Source: an uncultured Leucobacter sp. | GTDB lineage: Bacteria > Actinomycetota > Actinomycetes > Actinomycetales > Microbacteriaceae | Reading direction: 5' to 3' | NCBI GenBank assembly: GCA_937967375.1 | Contig: CALCJF010000023.1 | Coordinates: 1-45,379 of the forward strand | Length of the DNA stretch: 45,379 nt | Shown: positions 6,035-13,982 of the stretch, one piece after another | Numbering within the stretch: the first letter of the stretch is position 1 | How the letters are laid out: each line of letters begins with the position of its first letter | Notes under the pieces: model-generated | Databases searched by the model: none | What the model saw: the letters and a program-made list of their open reading frames with translations, nothing else | Told to the model about the DNA's origin: nothing | Made by a program: the position numbers and the translations under genes

Positions 6035-8374
6035 GTGTCGAGGGGGGCGAACGAGCTCGTGTCGCAGCAGAAGAGGGGCAGAAGCCTCGTCATGGTGTCG
6101 AACCGGCTCCCAGTGGATCGGGTGGAGCACGGCGGCGAAACGAACTCATGGAAGCCCTCGCCCGGCGGGCTGGTCTCTGCGGTGGGGCCGGTCGTCGAAG
6201 AGCTGGGCTGCCTATGGGTTGGGTGGGCCGGAAACGCCGACGAGGTCATCGAGCCTTTTGAGCTGGGTTCGATGCAGCTCGTGCCGATTCCGCTGAGCAG
6301 CGAAGACATCGAGCTGTACTACGAAGGTTTTGCCAACGGCACGCTGTGGCCGCTCTATCACGACGTCATCGCCCAACCCGAGTACCACCGCGAGTGGTGG
6401 GAACGCTACCGCGAGATCAACCGCCGTTTCGCCGACGAGGTCGCTCGCATCGCGGCGCCAGGAGCACTCGTGTGGGTGCACGACTATCAGCTCCAGCTCG
6501 TACCCGAGATGCTCCGCGCCCAGCGCCCCGACCTCATCATCGCCTTCTTCCTGCATATCCCGTTTCCTCCCACGCGTCTTTTCGCGCAGCTTCCCTGGCG
6601 AAGGCGCATCATCGAGGGGCTGCTCGGAGCGGATATTCTCGGCTTTCAGCGAGAAGCCGATGCAAGCGCCTTCCGCGAAGCCGCCGAGCGCATCGCCGGG
6701 TACGCGACAAGTGAGAACTCGGTCCTCGTCCCCACGCCCGACAAGCCCGACAAGCCCGCGGCAACGCGATCCGTGCTCTCACGAGAGTTTCCGATCTCCA
6801 TCGATATGCAGTCGATCGAGCAGATGGCCCGGCGGAGCGATGTGCGCCAGCGAGCGATCGAGATTCGAGAAGAACTCGGCAACCCGCGCACGCTCATGCT
6901 CGGGGTAGACCGCCTCGACTACACGAAGGGGATCCACCACAGGCTCAAGGCCTACGAAGAGATGCTCGCAGACGAGGAGCTCGAATCGTCCGAGGTCGTA
7001 TTCGTGCAGATCGCGTCCCCCAGTCGTGAGCGGGTCGAAGCGTACCGGGCGCTGCGAGACGAGGTCGAAACGACGGCGGGGCGCCTCAACGGTGAGCATG
7101 GCGATATCGGCCACGCCCCTCTGGTCTACCTTCACCGGGCTTACAGCCGAGAGGAGATGGTGTCCTTCTACCTCGCAGCCGACGTCATGCTCGTCACGCC
7201 GCTTCGGGATGGAATGAACCTTGTCGCCAAGGAGTACTCCGCCTGCCGTCTCGATGACACGGGGGTCCTCGTGCTGAGTGAGTTCGCGGGTGCGGCAGAC
7301 GAGCTGCAGGGAGCGCTGCTGGTCAATCCTCACGACATCGAGGGATTGAAGGCGGCGATTCTTCGCGCAGTCCACATGCCGCGGGCCGAGCAGCAGCGCC
7401 GCATGCGCGCGATGCGCGAAACCGTGCGGCAACGCGACGTGACGCACTGGACCGAGTCTTTTCTGAACGCGGTTTTCTCCACCGCAGAGTGGCGAGCGGC
7501 TCAGGAGAAGGCGCAGTCGAGAGAACCCCTCGCGGCGATCGCGCCCAGCGTTCCAGACCGCATCGCGGCCGAAGTGCGGCGACTTGCAGCACACCGGAAT
7601 CTGATCGTGGCGGTCGACTTCGACGGCACCGTGGCACCACTGGTGACGAGACCGCAGGACGCGAAGATTCTTCCCAAAGCGCAGCACGCCCTCGATGTGC
7701 TCGCCGCATCCGATGGCGTCAGAGTCGTGATGCTCTCGGGCAGATCGCTGACGAGCCTCGCGGCGACGGGCCTCGATTCGAACGCCTGGATCGTCTCTGG
7801 ATCGCACGGCGCCGAACTCAGCGGTCTGGAGACGGCGCGCATCGAGGCCGGCACCGACGGAGGCGCGAACGCCGACGCCGAGCCCTCGCTTCAGGCGCCG
7901 AGCGCGCAGGAGGCGCAGCGCCTCGAGCGCCTCGCAGTGCGACTCAACCGCATGTTCCGCGACGTCACCGGCGTGTACCTCGAGCAAAAACCGTTCGGTC
8001 TCGCGGTGCACACGAGGGCAGTGGCTGACCGGGCGCATGCCTCCGAACTCCTCGCCGCGGCGGTGCAGCTCGGGATCGATGCCGGCATGCACGTGAGGAC
8101 CGGCAAGGAGGTGCGCGAGTTCATGCTCCGGCCGTCAGACAAAGGCTCGATGCTCCGTCGCATTAGATCCGCGCTTCCCGACGCACCCGTGCTGTTTCTG
8201 GGAGACGACGTGACCGACGAAGACGTCTTCGCCTCGCTCGAGTCCGAGGATCTCGGGATCAAGGTTGGCTCAGGCGAGAGCGCCGCGCAGGCGAGGATCT
8301 CGGATCCAAGCACCGCCGCCGCAGTCCTCAGCATGCTCGCCGAGCTGCGCGAAGGAGAACGCGAGCACAGCTGA
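6035..8374 (+). CDS. Bifunctional trehalose-6-phosphate synthase/phosphatase (OtsA-OtsB fusion)
   Basis: The N-terminal ~470 residues are a GT20 synthase that makes trehalose-6-phosphate from a nucleotide-glucose donor and glucose-6-phosphate. Landmarks are VSNRLPV, the GGLVSAV loop, WVHDYQLQLVP, FFLHIPFPP, GVDRLDYTKG and LVTPLRDGMNLVAKEY. The C-terminal ~260 residues are a HAD phosphatase releasing trehalose, with VDFDGTVAP (Asp528 and Asp530 counted from this start), LSGRS and GDDVTDEDVF. The frame opens further left, but GTG at 6035 has GAAAGGG 7 bases upstream; ATG at 6014 and GTG at 6059 are alternatives. A single-chain fusion is common in eukaryotes and found in some bacteria; most actinobacteria encode OtsA and OtsB separately. 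Trehalose protects against osmotic and desiccation stress. Confidence 0.92.
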   Translation: MSRGANELVSQQKRGRSLVMVSNRLPVDRVEHGGETNSWKPSPGGLVSAVGPVVEELGCLWVGWAGNADEVIEPFELGSMQLVPIPLSSEDIELYYEGFANGTLWPLYHDVIAQPEYHREWWERYREINRRFADEVARIAAPGALVWVHDYQLQLVPEMLRAQRPDLIIAFFLHIPFPPTRLFAQLPWRRRIIEGLLGADILGFQREADASAFREAAERIAGYATSENSVLVPTPDKPDKPAATRSVLSREFPISIDMQSIEQMARRSDVRQRAIEIREELGNPRTLMLGVDRLDYTKGIHHRLKAYEEMLADEELESSEVVFVQIASPSRERVEAYRALRDEVETTAGRLNGEHGDIGHAPLVYLHRAYSREEMVSFYLAADVMLVTPLRDGMNLVAKEYSACRLDDTGVLVLSEFAGAADELQGALLVNPHDIEGLKAAILRAVHMPRAEQQRRMRAMRETVRQRDVTHWTESFLNAVFSTAEWRAAQEKAQSREPLAAIAPSVPDRIAAEVRRLAAHRNLIVAVDFDGTVAPLVTRPQDAKILPKAQHALDVLAASDGVRVVMLSGRSLTSLAATGLDSNAWIVSGSHGAELSGLETARIEAGTDGGANADAEPSLQAPSAQEAQRLERLAVRLNRMFRDVTGVYLEQKPFGLAVHTRAVADRAHASELLAAAVQLGIDAGMHVRTGKEVREFMLRPSDKGSMLRRIRSALPDAPVLFLGDDVTDEDVFASLESEDLGIKVGSGESAAQARISDPSTAAAVLSMLAELREGEREHS

Positions 8375-8426
8375 GGCCTACTCGATGACCTGGCGTAACG
8401 CAGCTGCCCACTCCGCCGTCGCCCAC

Positions 8427-9764
8427 TCACTCGGTCGGGAAGTCGATGAGGGGTGCCCCCTCGCAGAGTCGCCGCGCCTTTTGCCGCAGCACCGCCCGCT
8501 CGCGATCGTTCGTCGCGAGTTCGGCCGCTCGTTCCAGCTCGCGGACTGCCTCACCGTTTCTGCCGAGACGAGCGAGCAGTTCGCCGCGCACGCTCGGGAT
8601 CAGATGGAACGACGTGATCGACTTCGCATTGGCGAGTCGGTCGACGAGGGTGAGCCCGGCAGCTGGCCCGTCTGCTTCGGCCACCGCGATCGCCCGGTTG
8701 AGCTCGGTAATGGGTGACGGTGCGGCGAGGCAGAGCTGCCCGTACAACTCGGAGATACGCCGCCAATCGGTCGCTTCGAAACGCGGCGCTAAGGCATGGC
8801 ACGCGGCGATCTCGGCCTGCAGAGTATACGTGCCTGATTCAGATCTGCCGCTTTCGGCGGATCGCTGCGTCCATAAGCTTCTGGCGCGATCGAGCGAACG
8901 AACCCCAAGCCCGATGAGCGATCTATCCCACCGGGAGCGCTGCTGGTCGCCGAGCAGCACCGGGCCACCTTCGGCGTCGAGCCGGGCCGGAAAACGAGAC
9001 GCCGTGAATGCCATGAGGGCCACGAGACCGTAGGTCTCCGGCTCGCGGGGCATCAGCGCGGCGACCATACGGGTCAAGCGCAGCGCCTCGAGCGCGAGCT
9101 CAGGGCGCATCCAATCCTTGCCCGAGGTAGCAACGTGCCCCTCAGAAAACATCAGGTAGAGCACGCCGAGCACCCCGCCGAGCCTTGCCTGGCGCTCTGA
9201 CGCGGCGGGCAACTCGAATGGAACCTCAGACTTCGCGAGCGTCTTCTTCGCCCGCACGATGCGCTGCTGCACCGTCGACACCGGCAGCAGAAACGCCCTG
9301 GCGATCTGCTCGGTGGTAAGGCCCGCGACCACTCGCAGCGTCAGCGCGAGCTGCGCCTCTCGCGAAAGCACCGGGTGGCACGAGATGAACACGAGACGTA
9401 GCACATCGTCGTCGATGTCATCGGGGTTCCAGGGCAGCTCGGTGGCGTCGACCCCCTCAATCGCTCGTTGCTCATCGGCGAGTAGCGGGATCCTCTTTTC
9501 AAAATTCTCGCGCCTGCGCCAACCGTCGATCGCCCGCCGCTTCGCCGTCGTCGTCAGCCACGCGGCAGCGTTGGCCGGCACCCCCGAGCGCGGCCACTCA
9601 CTCATCGCTGCGGCGAGCGCATCCTGCGCGAGATCCTCGGCGAGACTGAAGTCGCCCACATACCTCGTAAGCGTCGCAACGATCTTGGCGGCCTCGATGC
9701 GCCAGGTGGCCTCGACCACTCTCGCGATCGAGGCCACCTCGGCAGTTGAATCCGGCGCGGGCAT
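8427..9764 (-). CDS. ECF42-type RNA polymerase sigma factor with C-terminal TPR-like extension
   Basis: The first ~170 residues are a group IV sigma factor: region 2 around FSLAEDLAQDALAAAMSEWP and AAAWLTTTAKRRAIDGWRR, and region 4 around LTLRVVAGLTTEQIARAFLLPVSTVQQRIVRAKK. The remaining ~275 residues are a long helical extension (DUF6596 and TPR-like) containing LMFSEGH, EALRLTRMVAALMP and ALAPRFEATDWRRISELY. This is the architecture of the ECF42 group, which lacks an anti-sigma factor and uses the extension for control. The gene lies 18 bases after a DGPF/YciI gene, the standard ECF42 partner, and shares its transcript. The function of this system is poorly known. Confidence 0.93.
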   Translation of the reverse strand: MPAPDSTAEVASIARVVEATWRIEAAKIVATLTRYVGDFSLAEDLAQDALAAAMSEWPRSGVPANAAAWLTTTAKRRAIDGWRRRENFEKRIPLLADEQRAIEGVDATELPWNPDDIDDDVLRLVFISCHPVLSREAQLALTLRVVAGLTTEQIARAFLLPVSTVQQRIVRAKKTLAKSEVPFELPAASERQARLGGVLGVLYLMFSEGHVATSGKDWMRPELALEALRLTRMVAALMPREPETYGLVALMAFTASRFPARLDAEGGPVLLGDQQRSRWDRSLIGLGVRSLDRARSLWTQRSAESGRSESGTYTLQAEIAACHALAPRFEATDWRRISELYGQLCLAAPSPITELNRAIAVAEADGPAAGLTLVDRLANAKSITSFHLIPSVRGELLARLGRNGEAVRELERAAELATNDRERAVLRQKARRLCEGAPLIDFPTE

Positions 9765-9782
9765 CAGGTGATTGACGTGTGG

Positions 9783-10205
9783 TTAGCCGCGGGCCTTGCC
9801 CTCGGCGATCCACTCCTGCTCTTTCTGAATCCACTCGTTGTCCTGCGGAAAGTCTTCGGGGCCAGTAACGCGGCGCACCTCGATCTGCGAGCCCTCACCC
9901 AGTGGGGCCCGGCGGGCCCACTCGATCGCCTCTTCTTTTGACGAGACCTCGAGCATCCAGAACCCGTTGAACAGTTCGCGCAGCTCGCCGTAGGGGCCGT
10001 CGGTGACAACTGGATCGCCGTCGCCAAACACGACCACCGCGCCCTCCGAGGCGTCTGACAGGCCGGCCCCGTCGACCATGACGCCAGCGTTGATCATGGC
10101 CTCGTTGTAGGCGCCCATCTCGGCGATGATTTCTTCGAATGGGCGCTGCTGGTACTCCTCGACCTTTGCCTGATCGACTGCGCGCATGATGAGCATGTAC
10201 TTCAT
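9783..10205 (-). CDS. YciI-family (DGPF domain) protein
   Basis: This 140-residue protein has the YciI-like ferredoxin fold: MKYMLIMRA as the first strand, a central VVTDGPYGELRELFNGFWMLE block carrying the DGPF-type motif (here DGPY), and a KEEAIEWARRAP helix. Members are found next to ECF42 sigma factors and are their main predicted targets. The ATG has GGAGT 5 bases upstream, and the likely ECF42 promoter lies 54 bases before the start. The C-terminal tail (about residues 115-140, rich in Glu, Gln and Lys) is predicted to be helical. Biochemical activity is unknown; some YciI relatives act in small-molecule degradation. Confidence 0.9.
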   Translation of the reverse strand: MKYMLIMRAVDQAKVEEYQQRPFEEIIAEMGAYNEAMINAGVMVDGAGLSDASEGAVVVFGDGDPVVTDGPYGELRELFNGFWMLEVSSKEEAIEWARRAPLGEGSQIEVRRVTGPEDFPQDNEWIQKEQEWIAEGKARG

Positions 10206-10259
10206 GATGACTCCAATGTTGGTGTGCTTCGAAGGACCGGTTGATCCCTCTTACTCACT

Positions 10260-10288
10260 ACGTCGAACCAGAGTATTCGGAATCGACA
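10260..10288 (-). promoter_or_regulatory. Candidate ECF42-dependent promoter for the DGPF gene and sigma factor
   Basis: On the minus strand TGTCGA (10288-10283) and CGACGT (10265-10260) are 17 bases apart. This agrees with the ECF42 consensus as I recall it (TGTCGA at -35, a CGA-containing -10). It predicts a leader of about 48 bases with a Shine-Dalgarno before 10205, and positive autoregulation of the pair. Confidence 0.65.
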
Positions 10289-10342
10289 CGCTCGCGGAAA
10301 AATTTTTTCAAGCTTGATCGCCCTGCTCAAGCAGATGGGCAG

Positions 10343-10377
10343 TAGGTGTTGCCTCGCCCGAGTTCAGACAACACCTA
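10343..10377. repeat. Inverted repeat at the flavoprotein 3' end
   Basis: TAGGTGTTG (10343-10351) and CAACACCTA (10369-10377) form a perfect 9-base stem around 17 bases. The right arm contains the stop codon of the flavoprotein gene on the minus strand. No T-run follows directly on that strand, so it may act as a stabilising 3' hairpin and not a canonical terminator. Confidence 0.5.
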
Positions 10378-11499
10378 GTGCCTACTTGCTTCGAGGAGGG
10401 GAGGGATCACGCGAGCCCGGCTGGCGAACGACGGGTCGGCAAGGATCGCACGCACCGCGTCACGACCGGCCCGATTGGCGCCGATGGTCGACTGCGATGC
10501 GCCGTACCCGATCACGAACAGTCGGGGCTCATCGAGCGAGCGGCCGCGATCGACCCTGATGCCGCCCTCGGCGGTGCGGATGCCGAGCGGTGCGAGGTGC
10601 CTGGTCTCGGCGCGGAAGCCGGTGGCCCAAAGGATCGCATCAGCCCGCTCGAAGGAACCATCGGGCATGCGCACGCCGTGATCCTCGATGCTCTCGAACA
10701 TCGGGTGCCTCACGAGCACCCCGCGCTCGTCGGCGCGCTCGACCCAGGGCGTGCGGTGCATTCCGGTGACGCGCACGACACTCGAAGGCGGCAGACCGCT
10801 TCGCGTGCGCTCATCGACCTTGGCGAGCGAGGCGAGAATGGTGGCCTCGTCGAAACGCTCCACCCACTCCGGCGCGGTGCGCGTGACCCAGAAGGTCTCT
10901 GCCACCCGAGAAATCTCTTCGAGCAGCTGTGTCGCCGAGATGCCGGCGCCGACTATCACGACGCGCTGCCCCGCGAACTCGTCGGCCGAAACGTAGTCGT
11001 GCACGTGCAGCTGGCGGCCCTTGAAGGTTTCTTGACCGGGATAGTGCGGCCAGAACGGGCGCGTCCATGTGCCGGTCGCGCTGATCACATAGCTCGCGGC
11101 CCACTGCCCCGCATCGGATTCGACGACCAGCGGGGATCGGGGATCCTCGCCACCCGAATGCACGGCCGTGACGCGAACCGGACGCTGCACGTCAAGCGAG
11201 AAACGCTCTTCGTACTCGGCGAAATAAGCAGGCAGCACGTCTCGGCTCGCCGCCTGCGGGTCGGCCGGTGGTACCGCGAATCCGGGCAGCTCGTGAATGC
11301 CGTTGACCGTCTCCATGCGCAGCGTCTCCCAGCGGTGCCGCCAGGCGCCGCCAGGGCCCGCCTCGGCATCGAGCACGACGAAGCTGCGGTCGCCCTCGGT
11401 TGCGCGGGTCGCGGGCACGAAGCCGCGGCGCTGCAGATGGTACGCGGCAGAGAGACCGGCCTGACCGGCCCCGATCACCAGAACATCGACGGCGCGCAT
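10375..11499 (-). CDS. FAD-dependent NAD(P)-binding oxidoreductase (flavin monooxygenase/CzcO-like)
   Basis: Two dinucleotide-binding motifs are visible: VLVIGAGQAGLSAAYHL at residues 5-21 for FAD and VVIVGAGISATQLLEEI near residue 180 for NADPH. Between them lies WRHRWETLRMETVNG, typical of flavin-containing monooxygenase-like proteins. The C-terminal ATG-type motif (ILWATGFRAET) and VIGYGASQSTIGANRAGRDA close the FAD site. Length is 374 residues. Homologues oxidise small organic substrates or act in metal or antibiotic resistance contexts; nothing nearby fixes the substrate. It lies 53 bases downstream of the Ntn hydrolase gene on the same strand and may be co-transcribed with it. Confidence 0.87.
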   Translation of the reverse strand: MRAVDVLVIGAGQAGLSAAYHLQRRGFVPATRATEGDRSFVVLDAEAGPGGAWRHRWETLRMETVNGIHELPGFAVPPADPQAASRDVLPAYFAEYEERFSLDVQRPVRVTAVHSGGEDPRSPLVVESDAGQWAASYVISATGTWTRPFWPHYPGQETFKGRQLHVHDYVSADEFAGQRVVIVGAGISATQLLEEISRVAETFWVTRTAPEWVERFDEATILASLAKVDERTRSGLPPSSVVRVTGMHRTPWVERADERGVLVRHPMFESIEDHGVRMPDGSFERADAILWATGFRAETRHLAPLGIRTAEGGIRVDRGRSLDEPRLFVIGYGASQSTIGANRAGRDAVRAILADPSFASRARVIPPLLEASRH

Positions 11500-11552
11500 G
11501 CAGGGAACAACCCGGCGCGAAGACGAGAAATTCCCCCTCGCCCGCGAAGACC

Positions 11553-12509
11553 TTATGCGACGGGCATGAACGCGCGGCTCTGCTCTCCCGCGAGATCGGG
11601 AGTCTCGGCGTCGAGCACGAGCTCCGGTCCGGGTTCGAACGATACCTTGTCAAAATCGACCCAGACGACGTTCGGCGACAGTGTCGATTCGAAGTAGTAT
11701 CTGCCATTTTTCAGATCCGACACCGTACGCCAGCGTGTTGTCGCACCATTCGGCTGGGCGATGTCGCCGACTCCGTAGGGAATCGCCGCGTTGCGAAGCA
11801 CGCTGAGCACCTGGGCCGTCGCGAGCCGACGATCATCGGTGGCAGGCAGCTGCGCAGTGTAGAAAGCCGCTCTGGCGAAGCGATCCCGCGAATCGTGCCC
11901 CCCGGGAAGCGGCGCGACGCCACCAAGACCCGCGTAGCGGCGCTCGAGCTCGAGTTGCTCGTCGTACGGAGGAGAGTTCGTCATGACGCTGAACTGAGGC
12001 CCGTGGTGCAAGCTGAGCTCACCACCGAGGTACTCGATGATTGCCGAGTCTCCGCTCGCATCGGCGAGAGAGATGTGGCCGGTGCCCGGGCGCCCACCAA
12101 TATTGAGGGGGACGATCTGCACATCGCTCTCAGTGAGCCACTTCACTGCTTCGGCGACTGTCGAGAAATTGTCGAGCATGTACTGGATGACGACGTACAG
12201 GTCGATTGCTGGTCGCCGCGCATCGCGCTCGCCATAGTCGGATTCGGCCAGGTAGAGACCACTCGACTGCAACCCAACCTCGTTCATGCCGTCAGCGACG
12301 AGCTTGCCGTACATGAGCGAGACGACGCTGCCGTACCGAGACGTCCAGGTGAAGCTTGCCGCATCGCCGGGTCGGCTTTCCCGCACGGCACCCCGTGGAC
12401 GAATAGCGAGCACGGTGCTCGTCTCTTCGTACCAGTCCATGCCACGAGCGACCAATACGTGTCCCTGGCCGGGGCTTCCATCAGATGACCAGATAAAACG
12501 AGTGCACAT
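11553..12509 (-). CDS. Linear amide C-N hydrolase, choloylglycine hydrolase family (Ntn hydrolase)
   Basis: Family members cleave amide bonds of conjugated bile salts, penicillin V or acyl-homoserine lactones, using an N-terminal Cys exposed after Met removal. The frame is open to 12596, but ATG at 12509 gives MCTRFIW with Cys at position 2, which the mechanism requires; this decides the start. Other matches are RGMDWYEE, DGMNEVGL, and VMTNSPPYDEQL, whose Asn fits the oxyanion Asn of bile salt hydrolases. A further Arg and a FARAAFYTAQLP helix follow. The 318-residue length is normal for the family. No signal peptide is visible, so it is predicted to be cytoplasmic. Substrate is unknown; in a soil or host-associated actinobacterium, acyl-lactone or antibiotic turnover is possible. 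Confidence 0.9.
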   Translation of the reverse strand: MCTRFIWSSDGSPGQGHVLVARGMDWYEETSTVLAIRPRGAVRESRPGDAASFTWTSRYGSVVSLMYGKLVADGMNEVGLQSSGLYLAESDYGERDARRPAIDLYVVIQYMLDNFSTVAEAVKWLTESDVQIVPLNIGGRPGTGHISLADASGDSAIIEYLGGELSLHHGPQFSVMTNSPPYDEQLELERRYAGLGGVAPLPGGHDSRDRFARAAFYTAQLPATDDRRLATAQVLSVLRNAAIPYGVGDIAQPNGATTRWRTVSDLKNGRYYFESTLSPNVVWVDFDKVSFEPGPELVLDAETPDLAGEQSRAFMPVA

Positions 12510-12614
12510 CGCTTCAACATACCCGGTGAGCTGGAATCTGGCGATCTGCATTCGAAACTTCGCAAGCGACGACTTCTGAGATGGGTGGATCGGCATCGTC
12601 TGGAAGACAATCTG

Positions 12615-12638
12615 TTATTCTTCCCGTGTCCGTGACAC
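12615..12638 (+). promoter_or_regulatory. Possible -10 element and small palindrome before the hydrolase leader
   Basis: TTATTC (12615-12620) resembles a -10 box, and GTGTC-CGT-GACAC (12626-12638) is a perfect 5-base-arm palindrome at or just after the expected transcription start. No clear -35 was found. Confidence 0.3.
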
Positions 12639-12662
12639 AAGCAGAACGAGGAGGTGGTACCC

Positions 12663-12713
12663 GTGAACGAATCGACGTGGGTGCTCCCCCTCGGGGTCAC
12701 GGTCGGGCGATAG
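12663..12713 (+). CDS. Possible 16-codon leader peptide (uORF) before alpha/beta hydrolase
   Basis: The ORF encodes MNESTWVLPLGVTVGR. It starts at a GTG 6 bases after AGGAGGTG (12649-12656), a near-perfect anti-16S complement and one of the strongest Shine-Dalgarno sequences in this window. The stop is 45 bases before the hydrolase ATG. So strong a site before so short an ORF suggests either a regulatory leader peptide or translational coupling. It could also be a relic of a longer gene. No known attenuator amino-acid run is present, so the role is open. Confidence 0.35.
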   Translation: MNESTWVLPLGVTVGR

Positions 12714-12758
12714 GTCGCTCGGGAGCGCCGACAGCAGTGCACTCCCAAAGGAACGACC

Positions 12759-13544
12759 ATGCAATTCACTTCCCTTCAGCGCTTCGACGACGTGATCGAG
12801 CGCGAATTCACCCTCGGCGAGATTCGGGGCATGCTTTGGACGCCGGCTCAGGCCTCGGCCGCCGAGCCAGTGCCGCTGATCCTCGCCGGCCAACCTGGCG
12901 GCGCCGCGAACCTGGAGCAGATGCGCCCTCGACTCTTTCCGCGGGCGCAGGCCATCGCGCAGACAGGTTTCGCGACGGCCACGATCGAGTTGCCGGGGGC
13001 GGGTGACCGGCCGGCTCCGCACGGTATCGCCGATGCTCGTCTTGAGCTGCGCGAGGCCGTGTCTGCCGGCAAACCGGTGCCCGATGACGTGGTCGACCGC
13101 CTCGTGCTGCCACTCGTAGACCGGGCAGTGCCCGATTGGCAGGCGACGCTCGACGCGCTGCTCGACCTGCGCGAGCTCAGCGGCCCGGTCGGTTTCTCAG
13201 GTGGGGTGGTCTCGATCGGAGTGCGCCTCGCGGCGGTAGATGAGCGAATTGCGGCGGCCGTGCTTTTCGCCGGCAGCTACGTGCCCCGTTCGATTCTCGA
13301 GCAGGCGCGCGGGATCACCATTCCTCTTTACATGCTGCTGCAGTGGGATGACGAGGGCAACGACCGGCAGATGGCGCTTGAACTTTTCGATGCGCTAGGG
13401 TCGCGAGAGAAGACACTGAATGCGAACCTCGGCGGGCACACCGGGGTGCCGCGGCACGCGGGCGAAGACGCGAATCGGTTCTTCGTTCGACACCTGCTGA
13501 CCTCGCCGAACACAGGGGGCACCGGTGCCATCACACGATCCTGA
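12759..13544 (+). CDS. Alpha/beta hydrolase
   Basis: The 261-residue protein has the alpha/beta hydrolase order: a strand with VPLILAGQPGG (oxyanion-hole region), a TATIELPGAGDRP segment, the nucleophile elbow VGFSGGVVSIGV (Ser in G-F-S-G-G), then ITIPLYMLLQWDDEG near the acidic residue and LGGHTGVP with the likely catalytic His. It resembles dienelactone-hydrolase-like esterases more than lipases. The start is supported by AAAGGA 6 bases upstream. There is no signal peptide. Substrate is unknown. It is transcribed alone, downstream of the possible leader ORF. Confidence 0.82.
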   Translation: MQFTSLQRFDDVIEREFTLGEIRGMLWTPAQASAAEPVPLILAGQPGGAANLEQMRPRLFPRAQAIAQTGFATATIELPGAGDRPAPHGIADARLELREAVSAGKPVPDDVVDRLVLPLVDRAVPDWQATLDALLDLRELSGPVGFSGGVVSIGVRLAAVDERIAAAVLFAGSYVPRSILEQARGITIPLYMLLQWDDEGNDRQMALELFDALGSREKTLNANLGGHTGVPRHAGEDANRFFVRHLLTSPNTGGTGAITRS

Positions 13545-13591
13545 CTTCGAACGGTCACGTGCAACAGAAATGCGCCATAGGCCGAGAGCGA

Positions 13592-13625
13592 TGACAAGCG
13601 TCACTTTTCTGCAGAGCGACGCTCT
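13592..13625 (+). promoter_or_regulatory. Two short palindromes upstream of the SnoaL-like gene
   Basis: TGAC-AAGC-GTCA (13592-13603) and AGAGCG-A-CGCTCT (13613-13625) lie directly upstream of the strong TAAGGAGGAAG ribosome-binding site of the next gene. They may be binding sites for a dimeric regulator, but no -35/-10 pair was identified with confidence. Confidence 0.3.
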
Positions 13626-13649
13626 CTAACGATTAAGGAGGAAGAGAAT

Positions 13650-13982
13650 ATGAGCAACATTCAGGTTCCCGAAGCAGTGCAGCGGGTCGTCACCGCCATC
13701 AACTCGGCAGACACTGGCGCGTTCGTCGCTGCCTTTACCCCAGAAGGCCTCGTCGACGACTGGGGTCGAGTGCTGCGCGGGCCAGATGGCGTGCGCCAGT
13801 GGGCCGAAAGCGACGCAATCGGCGCGGGGGCTCAGATGACCATCCTCGAGGCACACACCGAGGGTGATGTCACCGAACTGCGATTCAGCTGGGTCAGCCG
13901 AGTGTTCAACGGTGAATCGACCGCATTCGTCACCGTCGAGGGCGATCGCGTCGCCTCGTTCCGGATCCCACCGCACGCATGA
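13650..13982 (+). CDS. SnoaL-like/NTF2-fold protein
   Basis: This short 110-residue protein has the NTF2-like cone fold pattern: a first helix EAVQRVVTAINSADTGAFVAAFTPEGLVDDWGR, RGPDGVRQWAESD, and alternating strands ending VTVEGDRVASFRI. Such proteins bind or isomerise small hydrophobic molecules, or serve as accessory domains. A strong TAAGGAGG lies 6-13 bases upstream of the ATG. Its stop overlaps the start of ltrA by 4 bases, so the two are translationally coupled. Confidence 0.82.
   Translation: MSNIQVPEAVQRVVTAINSADTGAFVAAFTPEGLVDDWGRVLRGPDGVRQWAESDAIGAGAQMTILEAHTEGDVTELRFSWVSRVFNGESTAFVTVEGDRVASFRIPPHA

Noticed and set aside
6779..8092. 437-codon minus-strand frame inside the trehalose gene
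   Set aside because: Shadow frame without any family likeness.
10378..11697. 439-codon plus-strand frame opposite the flavoprotein
   Set aside because: Shadow frame; two intact Rossmann motifs identify the minus strand as coding.
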